Positions 5,358 through 5,360 of a stretch of DNA of 5,360 nt are shown one piece after another. Origin of the DNA: Candidatus Sediminicultor secundus (GTDB lineage Bacteria > Atribacterota > JS1 > SB-45 > 34-128); contig NCRO01000230.1 of NCBI GenBank assembly GCA_002849045.2, positions 1 through 5,360 on the forward strand, read 5' to 3'. Under the pieces are notes generated by a model. The model saw nothing but the letters and a program-made list of their open reading frames with translations, did not search any database and was not told the DNA's origin. The stretch's first letter is position 1. Each line of letters begins with the position of its first letter. Both the position numbers and the translations under genes were made by a program.

Positions 5358-5360
5358 TTA

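Overview
This window is AT-rich bacterial DNA, roughly one third G+C by eye. Every gene lies on the minus strand, so transcription runs from the right end of the window to the left. In that order the genes are recJ (single-strand DNA exonuclease), apt (adenine phosphoribosyltransferase), relA/rel (bifunctional (p)ppGpp synthetase/hydrolase), dtd (D-aminoacyl-tRNA deacylase) and the first 32 codons of a glycerophosphodiester phosphodiesterase that runs off the left edge. The order recJ-apt-rel-dtd is well known from Bacillus and other Firmicutes and also occurs in related deep-branching lineages. The organism is therefore a low-GC Firmicutes-like bacterium or a member of an AT-rich candidate phylum. 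The sequence alone does not settle which.

Layout: recJ ends inside the Shine-Dalgarno sequence of apt, so these two are tightly coupled. A gap of about 300 bases without a gene separates apt from rel. After it, rel, dtd and the phosphodiesterase follow at gaps of 43 and 32 bases and look like one transcription unit. Functionally, apt and rel both touch purine nucleotide pools, rel and dtd both deal with the state of tRNA and translation, and recJ is a DNA-repair nuclease. This is an ordinary housekeeping cluster with no phage, insertion-sequence or defence genes.

Two things are unusual. First, rel and recJ have no ATG/GTG/TTG at the position indicated by their Shine-Dalgarno sequence and by family conservation. 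The best-supported starts are ATT for rel and ATA for recJ, and the TTG codons that a standard gene caller would choose cut off conserved N-terminal residues. Second, the gap between apt and rel is not random sequence. It is almost entirely a patchwork of degenerate tandem arrays with a 7- or 8-base period, and these change orientation around a central palindromic segment. A sixth, cleaner 7-base array lies directly in front of the recJ Shine-Dalgarno. I do not recognise these arrays as a named element. The nearest known parallel is the short tandemly repeated repetitive (STRR) heptamers of cyanobacteria.
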